Below are positions 35,001 to 47,000 of a stretch of DNA of 64,000 nucleotides, in pieces. Under the pieces are notes generated by a model, which was given only the letters and a program-made list of their open reading frames with translations, had not been told where the DNA came from and did not search any database. Made by a program: the position numbers and the translations under genes. Source of the DNA: Syngnathus acus (Eukaryota > Chordata > Actinopteri > Syngnathiformes > Syngnathidae); contig NC_051095.1 in assembly GCF_901709675.1 (NCBI RefSeq), forward strand, positions 21,079,956 through 21,143,955, read 5' to 3'. The first letter of the stretch is position 1; each line of letters starts with the position of its first letter.

Positions 35001-38000
35001 GTTGAGAGACAGGTGGACGAGCTAGTGGACACAGACCGACTGTCTCCGCTCAGCAGGTGGGAGCGTCCGTCAAAAATCATGCAGCATGCATGCTGGCTAG
35101 CGCTAGTAGTAGGGGAACACTTTGTGGTACTGTAGCATGGAAGGTTTGTGTTTGAGTGCTTGCTTACGGTCAAAGTGCTGATGCCTCTGTCGAAAGGTGG
35201 ACACGAGATTGGTGCTAAGCCTGGAGACAGGGGCTTTGATATCATAGTGACTCTGCTGGCTTAGCTTCTCCTCCATCTCCACCGTGCAGCAGGAGAAACC
35301 CTGTGGACACACTTTCAGTGATGCTCCTGGAAGAGGAAAAACAAAAAGCAACAATGTAAAAAAATACTGTGAGATCATGTGTTACGACACTATTGAACCT
35401 TTATTGGGTCCACAATGGAGAAACTTTCAGGAGGGAAAAAATGCCTTTAATTCAACTCAGGTCATGTGAACAGCGGAACACAAACATTTGCTGCTTCATG
35501 ACATCATCTCTGAACTTACCGAAGCTGCGGACACAGAAAAAGAAAAGTGAAATCAGTGACGGTGATGAGCTAATTTCATTCAGTGCACACATCTGTTCCT
35601 ACAAGCATGCTGCATCCTCAAGCCAAAAACACATGACTAGGCACGAGTCAGCATTAGGCTCTAAACGCCTATTGCGTCTTGTTTTTCTTGAATATTATTT
35701 TACAATAAGATCATTGATGCAGTACCCACAACACATTGCAGTCATCATCATTGCACTGCACAGTCAATTCATTGTCGTCGTCTTCAGGATTACCGCTTCA
35801 TCACTCAACAGGTATGTAATTCAGAAAAAGGCAGGTTGATGCGGATTACTCTCAAATAATCCCCCCCCCACTTAGATCCCCATTTTAAAAAGTAATACAA
35901 CAAAACATCTTTTGGCAATGCAAGTTGCAGCATTAAGAACAGAACAGAATCCATTTCAAACTGATCCAAATAAGGAATTTTCGTGTCAGAATCATCATTG
36001 TCAATTCATTAAAACTATTAGGAGCTTGGTCCAATAAGACAGGGGTTTTCAACTGGTTTTGTCCAAGGAACCACCATTATAACCAAGAAGCAACGCTGCC
36101 TTGGCGGAATATTATTTTATTTTGCACCGAAGGAGGATAGACCTATACAGGCTATTTATTTGCATCTCTATGTCTGTTTTGGGAATACATTTGACATGTG
36201 GATGGGTAAAGGATTCACAAAATTAGCTGGAAAATAAATCAAGTTTAAATAATGAATCAATTTTGGTTTTAAAAATGTTACAATCATTTTCCATTTCCAA
36301 TTTTGCGGCCCACCTGCAATACCGGCACAGACCACTAGAGGGGCGCGGACCACCGGTTGACAATCTAGCAATAAGACATTTCTTAAAAGTTATTGTCTTT
36401 GACACATCAGTAACTGTCAAGCATGTCAAAGATACATTTGGACATGAAGGATAAATGTAAAGCAGTGGCAGGAATGACGTTTAAAAAAAAAAAAAGAAGA
36501 AAAAAAGAGAACACAGGGATCCTTTCAGGCCTTGTATGGTGGTGTTTAGTTTTCCCCAAGTGGAGGTGCCTGCAAAGGTTTTTGCAACTTACGCAGGGAA
36601 GAGCTTTGACCTGGCCTTTAATAAATAACTTTAGTTTTGCAACTCCACTATTATTTTAGGGGTATTCCACCTCTTGTAAAATGTTACTTCTCATTAATAC
36701 AAATATTGCTGTACAATATGGACAAAATTTAATATTAAGATATACAGTAGGTAATTTTCTAACCCAATAGTGATAAAAAGTTTCCCTTAAATTTACATGA
36801 AACAAATGACGATTTACTCCAATCATTTTTTTAATATATTTATCAAACACATCTTCTACTGCAAGCATTAAGTAATGAATAGTAGACCAAATAATCAGCC
36901 TACTGATTGAAAAGGTTGATTATATAAAACCCCTTTATGGCCACGTCACGATTACGCCACAGTGTTAGCTGGAGCCAAAAGAAGGGAAGCCAACAGTAAA
37001 CACTGCTAAATCTATGTCGAAAAATGTCATCTTGTTGAGGTTTTGGTTGCCAAAACCATAGAAAAAAATATTCAAACAGAAAACAAATAGTTTTCCAATC
37101 GATAGGCGTAGGAGTGATTCACAGCCATAGTTGTTTAAAAGGGATCCCAAATAGGGATGCACCCTGGCGCCATAAAGTGGACCCTTCTGTCTGGGATCAA
37201 GTCCACATAATCCTCTAGAGACTTCACAGTCCTTTCCCCAAACTCATCTCTCTCCAACCCCACACTCCAAGCCGCCCAACAGGCTTCGTTCAAGTACACG
37301 TGCGCGCTCACATGTACGCACGCCGGCAGCCCAAACTTAAAACATATTCACACATCACATCACTGCTCAACACATGGCTCTTTGTACAGGCATGATTGGA
37401 GTCACTTGGAGCACAGGGTACACACGCACGGACACGTACACACTGAACATTTAGGTCCAACAGACATCCAAGTCGCACCCCTCCCTTCGGCAGGGGCCAC
37501 ACCGCACAGCACTCAGAAGGACTATATCCACATGGAAAATAGCCCTAGTTACCAAAGTACACAAATAAAAGTGAGATGGTCGATATTTCACAGGAATGTC
37601 CATACAAATGTTGTATTGTTAGCTCAAAGACTCAAGTCTCTAAAAACTCAGATCCTTAGCTCATGCAGACTTTAGAAGACAATTTCTTGCCTTGCTGGTA
37701 AACCAAAAAAGAAGCCTGAGGCACAAGACACCGAGTGCGAGTGATCCGGGACTATCGTTACTTATTTACAGCAACCTTTGCCAATTATTTTCCTTTAGTC
37801 ACCGACACGAATAATCTTTGTTTTGGGTGAGCGGCTTTTTAAGTGCTCAAAGATGTAACAAGACTCTGAGAAAAAACATTGTTGGCGTGTCACTCTGAAG
37901 AGGAAAACAGCTATTTATGGTGGTCAAAACAAGGGAACGGCACCTTGTAAATAAACATGACTGTGTGCTGTGGCATTCATCAGCGCTGCACTACTTCTCC

Positions 38001-41000
38001 GGCTTTCCTTTGTGGGGAGACCACCATCCCCTTTAAATGGCTCATAAAAATAAGACACTTCCCTTTGACATTGCCCTGCCTCTCAAATGCTTCTCTCAGA
38101 AGAAGGATGGCGGGGGAGGTGAAAACGCCTCACAGACAAAAAAACAGATTAGACACCTTGCCGCCCTCTCTCTGCCTGCCACCATGTGCCCCTGAACCAC
38201 GCAGACATCGGAGTGCAGGCCCCACCCAACGCCTACACGCCCTCCGCCTTAACCGCCACCACCCTGCAGGCTCAACCGGCGAGGTCAAGGGTTAACAGCC
38301 ACTCCTCTGAGAGAGGTCCTGTCCTCTGACCACCCCCTTGTCCATCAACCGGGCACATCCACCACACACAGTAACCCACCATCCAAACTTCACTCATCCA
38401 ATAATAACACCACTAACTCACATCCCCCACAGACACCGTGGCAATTAGGAGTCGTAAAAGTCACAAACACAAGCAAAAACTCTCAATAGGAAGGCCAGTG
38501 GTCAATTCACTCCATCTGAAGTCATCAAAGCCCCTTGAGGGCTATTTCTGAACCATCCTGGACTCAAGACATTGATAAAAATATTAACACCTTATTAACA
38601 GTACATATTAGGGCCGTCACTAACGAGCTGTGGTGCAAGTTTCACACAACAATTTGTTTCTAACAAAGATAATGAGATGAAAAAAACAACACACACCTTA
38701 ATACCGACTAACGTGACTAAAGAGATGCTTGTATTTTCAATCTGGAACTACAGTATAATAGTATTAAGGTTGCTTGTATTGTGCATAGTAAACAAAGTGT
38801 TTTCTACTGGAAAAGGAAAAAAACAAAATTAAAAAAGATCAAATTCAGAGAAACATTGTGCTGTGAAGCAGCGGTGCAACTAATGCAGGAGATCGCTGAA
38901 TTTTGAATTGCTGTAATGAGTCAGCTTTATATTTTAATTCAGTGTTTTTGAATAATGCGCCTGGTGGAGGGGATGTTACAATAAGCCACGTATTCACATC
39001 AAGTAGCCGTTTGGTCCAACCACAGATTGCTCGAGGGCACCGTGCCAGTGAGTCATATTTAAAGAAAGGTGAAGTGTGTCTTGCGCAAATTCACATTTAC
39101 ATACCTCCCCTCAATGTCAGTGCTATCCTAAAGTAAACCTCACATTTCACTTTGTACACTAACATACTGTACTTGTTTTCCGATTTTTAGGTTTGACTAA
39201 CATTCCAAAATATTCTGCATTTCGATGAAAAGAATGCAGTGACGTCAAATATGAATCCACTGGGGTTTTTTTCTTTGCAATGTGGTTAGCCACAAAGAAT
39301 GATGTTCTGAAAGCACTTTCATTTGTTGAAGGCAGCATTGACTCATCGTCGCCTATTGGGCTTTATGAGTGAGAATCACCTGTCGCTATAAATCTATAAA
39401 GTGGGTCTTCTGGAATTGTCTATGAAATGTAACTTTCTTTTTCTTCTTGGGCATGGGCTCTTGGGTTAATCCTCGGGTTGACAGCTCCCTGAAAAATAAT
39501 TCAGGGACCACTGAGACGGCTGACGTGATTGCCTTTACCATTCCTGGAGGGATTTATTTGTGGTATTTGTTTGTGGCTGAGTTGAATAAGATGAATATTT
39601 TTTAATGTTATGAATGCACGACAAAGATATCCAGAAATATACTTTAATACAAACTGAATAAAATTAACTTACAAATAAATATATTTCAAAATTGTTCTGC
39701 CAATCTGGTCTTTTATGTGTTCACAGGTTAAAGTGAACAAGAGTAGGACTGTGCATACACTCATCGGTGGCAATAAATTACCAATTCAGGCACCAAGTGA
39801 CATCAGAATGTGACAAACCAAGCCTGGAAACAATACGCATTGCAATGTTGCCTGCCTCCGGTGATGTAGACCGGCTGGCTGAGATGAAAAACCAGGAAGA
39901 GAGCTCTAAAAGTGGGTGGGACAATCTGTCGTCGCGCTCATCCCCCAAAAGCCCTTAAATCACTACAGATTGTTTTCGTGGCGTGAACTTCAGTGAAATC
40001 GTTTCTACATATAGCCCTATTATATGAGTGCCGATGTTCAGTCCAGTTCAATGTCCGTTTAAGTCTGACCAAATGAATTGAGGTGTTGGACACTTCACAA
40101 TCTTTCACCGATTACGTGAAGCATGGGGAAAAACATTTAAGTTTTGTCTGTCTTAATACTTTGCTTTGTTTCAAGTGCCGGCGCCCGACTTCAATCCACG
40201 AAAGTGAAAGAAAGCTGGACGAGTCGATCTTTGTCCTTTATGTAAACAACCGTCGCGCTGCTGACGCGCGACCGCGACGTCGCGTCGCGCTGCTGACGTC
40301 AGCGTCACTCGTCCAGCTTTCTTTCACTTTCGTGGATTGAAGTCGGGCGCCGGCGCTCGGCCGGGTGGCTGTCCAGGGACGGTGGATGGTGCTCGGACAA
40401 TGCTTTTACGCACGCCCGGTCCTACTCTACCGAGCTGCCTTTCAGCTCCGTGGATGGAAGTCGAGGGCCGGCGCTCAGCCGGGTGGCTGTCCGAGGACGG
40501 TGCATGGAGCTCGGTCATGGCTTCTACGCACGCCCGGTCCTATCGTATGGAGCTCTCGTCCCCTTTCGTGGCTGGACGTCCACGCCGCCACACGCCTGTA
40601 AGTTTGTTTTGTTAAATAAAGAGCCGTTTACCAAACCCACGTCTTTCCTTGAACTTTGTTAACGCTACAATATAGTTATATAGTAAATCTGTGGAATAAC
40701 GACGAGGCTGGCGTCAGGGCGCACGCGCGGCGATGTTGACAAAGGACGAGGAATTTGATCGATGGATTTAATGATTTAGAGTGCACAGATGGTTTGATAA
40801 CATTATTGCTTATATAATAGTTATTTGATATATAATTTATATATCGTTATATGGGCCTGTGGAATATTTTTAAGTGCAAAAGCCGTCAGCGGCGCGCACG
40901 CATTGTTGACAAAGGACGATTGATGGATTTAATGAATTGGAGTGACGCAGATGGTTTCGCGCTGCTGTCGTCACTTGAAATTCAAATTACAGTAATCCCT

Positions 41001-44000
41001 TGCTACATTGCGGTTCGTTTATCGCGGTTTCATTTTTTTTTTTTTTTGAAATTTTTTTTTTGAAATTTTTTGAAAATAAAAAACACATATAAGTCGCTCC
41101 TGAGTATAAGTCGCCCCCCCACCCAAACTATGAAAAAAACCGCGACTTATAGTCCGAAAATTACGGTATATTGTTTTATTTATAGAATGTCTAAAAATGT
41201 TTAGTGCTTAAGAAGTGAAGTCAACATGTTTCCACATTGATGAAACCTGAATAGTTGAAGTGGTAAACCCACAGATTTCTCATCTGACTTTATTTAAGAG
41301 TAAAACTAACCTGTTATTTTTAATATATCTGATACTGGTTATTGTGATATATATATATACACATACATATTGCGCATACCGAAACGATACCAATGTATCG
41401 AATGGTTTGATAGATATGCATGTATTGTTGTACCCCGAATAAAAACCTACATTGAGAAGTGGGAATAGACATAACTGCCAATAGAAAAGCCCTGTAAAGC
41501 AACAATCCATTTAAAAAGACAGGAAGGAGCAGTTAAGCGGACGTGTCTGGATTTAATATATTCTGATTTGGAGCCAAAGGCATGGTTTTGGGTGATGACA
41601 GTGTAAATTGTTTCCTTAAATAAATCGCGGATTCACACTCTTCCACAAACGGCTTCAAAACACTAAGCTGACAAAATTTCTGAAAATTTATTTATCCACC
41701 GTATTCCTAGGTCCCATGATCCTTAGCATGAAATGTGGGTTGTATGGTGAAACCAGCTCTATTTTTCAATAGGAACTGTTTGTATGACACCATTTTCGAC
41801 GACAGTTCCCACTGCATGCTAACCACATGACCGGGCCGCTTCATGGAAACAAGGTCCATGTTGCACGATGTCATCAAACTGCAAGTTCACGTGAACATCA
41901 CTACTGACGTCAACTTCAAACACCCGCGGCAAATATTAGAATGATCAGCTTTGACATTTTGATTTTTATGAGCAAAACGTCTTCCTCGCCACTCAGTACC
42001 TCCCATATTTGTTCTGACAGGACAGCCCTCAGGAATAAGCTGGACAGAAATTACTGGTATGTGTAACTTTCTACTTTTAACGCGATGTGTGATGCAATGT
42101 GTGTGCATTTAAACAAAATAGTTTATTCATTGCAATTGTTTTCCCCGAGACTGTCTGTAAGTGTACGGATAGATAAATGATTTCTCATTCGTCATTACCA
42201 GAGTTCCGTTACCAATTACTAAATCAGTTGAGTTCTCTGGCCAATTAAAATTCTCCACTTGTGAGTGTTCCAAAAGGCTGTCATCCATGAACATTTACCC
42301 AGAAGCGCCTGGGGAGATTCCACAATATCGCAGCAGCCTCTCACTCCGTTTCCCTCTCGCGTCCTGAGCCGGCATCTCCAGCTTTGTGTTCAGGCACAAA
42401 AGCTCCCCTGCCTACACCACTTCCCAGGTCACCCCTGTGTCAGGGTTTCAACTTGCTCCTACATTTCCCTGAGAGCATTTACAAATCAAAAAACAGGAAC
42501 CACCACTGTTGTGTTGCCCCTCTCAAAATGTCCCACAGTTAAGCATTGAAATGATCTTCAGACGATGTCTGACCTTTATGTGCAAAGCAGCATGAAACAA
42601 ATGTAGCACCACAGTGCTAATGTGTATTTTGCGTGATAGAATTAACATAACTCTTAAAACTAGATTTGAATGGACGATGTGACAGTACAGATAGGTTTCC
42701 AAATTAAAAATGCATTTGTACTGTATCTAGGCTGAAAAGCGGCAGTTCTAAACTGTGGCAAATGCGTTAATGATTAGAAGAAGGCAATGACTTTGAGGTC
42801 ATCCTCTCAGCCAGTGACTTGATAAATGCTCCCCTCAAAAAAGAAAAACCAGAGCATGGCACATTCACTATTACTCAACATGTCTGACCTATTGAGAACA
42901 TGCTAGACTTGTATACAAAGGAACTGCAAATACAATTATGAATGCAATTGATAGTGCACACTAACATTCAAAAAAAGTTATTCTGTCTAGTAATTATGTA
43001 TGTCGGTTATATTAAATGCAAAAAAATAATGTGAGTAAATCACGCAACCTTTCTTTTTAGCCTCACTACTGGGAATGAACACATGCTTTAGGGAGGTATC
43101 AGCAATAATTCATTGTATCAACTGGCCTTATCTTCCAGATTTTCCTCATGTTGCATGTGCCTTTTGAAGAGCAGAAAACATTTTGCACGTTTGATCTCGT
43201 GCTTCTGCTACACTGTATGCCAGCTTTACCCACTCCAATCTTGTGTGTGAGCGATAAAAAAATATTATAGTGAAAGGGTGAGGGAGGATTATGTTAAAAA
43301 AATCGCAGAAGCAGGTTGTGGTTTCATACACAACAAGCAATAATACAGCTTCAGAGAGATGGGGAGCGGGAAAAACACCCTAATGCTAAACACAGAATGA
43401 GTGCAAATTGGAATTAAAAAAAAAAAATGCACAAAGAATTAGACACACACATGGACGCAAACACACATGGATGCGGTTAGAATGGTCTCAAAGTGGCCAC
43501 ATCACAGCAGTGATTTGTGATTGCACTGGCCAACTTGACATCATCGCTTGCAGGTCGTTATAAACGCACTTTGCTCATGCTATGTTGGACTAAAGAATGA
43601 GAGGAGTCATTTTCATTGGCCAGGAAACAAGTCGGCTGTGTTCACACCCACAATGGCGCAAACGCCTGTTTCAAACTGTGCTCGTCTGCAAAATACTAGA
43701 AGCAAAAAAAAACTCCACTCCTGCGCACAATCAAACCATGCTTTGCACAAATATACAGCCCTATGTGTGCGCTGGTAATCTACACCAAGTTGAAATGAGG
43801 GCCCTCGTCCCGATTTGGTGAAACACCAGAAAGGTTTGAAAATAATTAAGACAAAATACATTGAGTTATGTTTTTAAAATCCCATTAAAGATAATATGTA
43901 ACATCTTAAAGCAGCGTAAGACCACCAGATCAAAAAACAGGACATGTCCAGGCAAAGTGCCTCAGGCGGAATGAGGTCAGGATTAGGTTTCTGGAGGCTC

Positions 44001-47000
44001 GGCGCTACAAAGAAGCAACAAAGAGTCTGATATACCTGTTGGGCCTTACGACACTGGACACCAGTTGAGCTGATGGGAAGAAAGCCACTTGTCGGAGACA
44101 ATCAAAGGCACAAGAAAGTCTAACCCTAACAGCACAATGATTTGATGGACTTTAGCGGTGAATGGTGCAGCATGTTCAGAATGTTGCCCCTGTGTATCTC
44201 GTCCGCTTGCCATTCGGCTCGTTCACCCATAATTTAAGGCCTGGCGGGACCACGAGCGTTCCTATTGAACACATTTGTCTGCAAACACGCCACCCTGAAA
44301 ACATACCGACCGAATGATTTGAAACCTCAGAACCATCATTAAACAAAATCTTCTTTGATGTGTGAGATTCTTTTGCCTTTAGCCAGCAGGAAGCCTGCCA
44401 TTGTTTTCATCATGTTTTACATTTCGGTTTTGCTTGAAACATGGCATCGGTTCATAAATCAGACTCAAAAATGTTTGGCAGCCAAGACACCGCCCTAAGG
44501 TTTTTTTGTGGGATGTTGTTTTTTTTCACAAAATAACACAAATGAAAACCTCCTGTTCCGTTGTCAAATAGTAGAATTGTAGATTGGAATAAATCTGAGC
44601 ACAAGCGGGTCATGGAGGGAATAGATGAATATTGGGAAACCTATTTAGTTTTGAAAGTGAGCTAATTGTGAGCGAGGGCCTTGTCAGAGGGTGATGTGAT
44701 GTAGGATTTGGGAGCAATTAGCATGGATTACAACTCGTTTGGCTTGGAACCAATACTAGGATTCAATCCAAACACCCCGACAAGAATGTGGCTCTTCTCT
44801 CCTTTTCTCAACACAAGTCGTAAAAGGATCGACACAGGGGAGATGTTCAGGAGGATCAATAGCTGAAGAACGTTTCTACTCCAAGCAGTTTATGTCGAAA
44901 AGGACTTCAACATCAACAGTAAATAAATAGTGGATAGATGGTTTATGTCACAGCATAAGAGGTGTACCACTCCTTCATCCCCTTACTCCAACAAAAACAT
45001 ACGTAATTAATGATCAAGGCCATTATTGAAGTTTTGGATCTGCTGCCATTTTCAATTGTGTAAACGATGCCACTACGAATTTATGTCAAGACAGACCGAG
45101 CGGCGACCGGACGCAGCATTGCCACGCATTCCGATTTAAGTGTTTATATGACATCAGCTTGACAAAAAGAGTATACCGCCGCTGTGAATCTGAATCAAGT
45201 TCCATTGTGATTTGGTGTGTTTATTCCAATTGAGGTGATTGTATGGAGCTTCTTCATTGTGTTTGGTTTCATTCTAATCGGAATACAAGGCTCTGAGTAA
45301 ACCAGGCTAGAAACTAACTCATATCCGAAAGGTAATACAGGATGACACTGCAGCCAATCAAGTAAACCACTGATAAGCAAATTCTAAGTAAATTCGAAGT
45401 GGGTGCAATTGGCAGGAACCTGCCTGCATGATCCAAGTCGGCTGTGAGACACAGTTCATGTGTTGCAGTGTGCTCCACACAAACATACAGTACATTGTGC
45501 ATTTGTGCTCTTTGGTTCCTGTCTATTCCCCCTTGCCTCCAGGGCATTCAGGTCAACTTGCCTTGGTCCAAACTCTTTCTTGTCACTCACATACTCCACT
45601 TTTTTTCCTCTGTATGCCTCGGTCAATCCCTCCAGAGCACTTTGTTGCCGAGTGCTCCCAGCTCTGGGGTTCCCAGTGTGTGGGTCTTGGTGGTCCGGTG
45701 TGGAATGTGGTGAGGGGGGGTGTAAGCAGGCGAGCATATAAGGAGCTACTCAATTGTTCCCACACACAGCATCCACCCCCCACTGATCTCTCGCTCACTT
45801 GGCCATTTGTAGACGTTCTGGCCGAAGCAAAAGATGCAGAGATGGAATTGCTGGCTCTTAGTGGATACACGGCTCTTCAACTAATGCTCAGCACAGAGCA
45901 TATTAAAAAGGTTTAAGAGGGGGAAACTTAACATTCCAAGTTCAACTGGTTAAGAAATGGGGCTTTCCAAAACTTGGAAAACCAATGCCATGGAAGCCTG
46001 ACATTTTTAGACTTAAAAAGAATAATTGCATAGAAGACTTTTTCTGAACACTGATTGGCTGCATTGTTCTGGACTGATGATAAGTCGTTGCTGGAATCCG
46101 GAGGGCCACTGTCTGCGCTGCCCTGCTGTGTTCACAGGAAGCTGATAAGAGGGGAGAGGCAGCGCTGAGCTGACAGGTACATGCAGCAGGACTCCCACCC
46201 CAAGTCAAAGCCAGGTTCCCCTCACGCCTGGGGTTCACAAAACCTCTGCCTCATGATATCTAAACTCAATTATCCGGAGGACTCACCAAATAGTTACTGA
46301 GGAGATGTTGCATATACAGGGTCAGGAAGTGACAACTACTTTTGAATGGGATAACAATCCAGAGGGGTTCTTCAAGCTAGAAATCACAGTCTATTTACTG
46401 ATATGCCTGTCAACAACTCTAGGACACTGTTACCTGTAAGATCGAAATCCTTTACACCATCTGTTAGACTGCAACAAAGATCTGAACCGCTTTTAAAGAA
46501 GCCATGAACCACTGCAGAACCTCAATCAGTTTAGTACTGGATTGAGGCAACTGATTGTTGAAAAGATGGTAGTCTGAGATGGTTCTCTATGTACAAATAC
46601 GCAGCAAAGTGAGCGTTGAATATCTCCTTAAGAGGATTTAATGAATAAAATAAATGGAGAAAAAAAAAAAGAATCTTGCTCTGAGAGAGTTAGGCAATAT
46701 TTTTTTCCAGCATTGCTTTCTTACTAAGATGCCGAAATAAAACTCCAATTATTGTAACCCCAATTTTCAAATGGTTTGACAAAGGAGCCAGAGAATTTCT
46801 CACTCTGAAAGGTGCATATCTCGAGAACGAGGTGATTGAAGACCACGCCAACTGAGACCAGTCATTATCGAGGCTAGAGAGTATCTAGACCAGTGGTTCC
46901 CAAACTTTTGCAGGCTGGCGCCCCCTTTGGCTCCCCAGTGAATTCCTAGCCCCCCCCCCCCCCCCCCAAGGACCGGCATTTATATAAATAAATAATACAT

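Larger units (their letters stand above)
31178..35167 (-). other. gpc4: gpc4-like intron 2, with one MITE
   Basis: A 4-kb intron between the exons at 35168 and 31177. It contains a hAT-type MITE (31332-31644), a 25-base poly-C run (33299-33323) and CA-rich tracts near 32360. The 126-codon open frame at 33630-34010 has no splice or homology support and looks spurious. Confidence 0.8.

Noticed and set aside
40337-40662. Overlapping Arg/Gly/Pro-rich open frames
   Set aside because: GC-rich tandem repeat keeps several frames open at once; this is not evidence for coding.
45428-45916. 162-codon open frame in glypican intron 1
   Set aside because: No recognisable domain, open frames overlap on both strands, no splice-site or codon-use support; it is probably chance.
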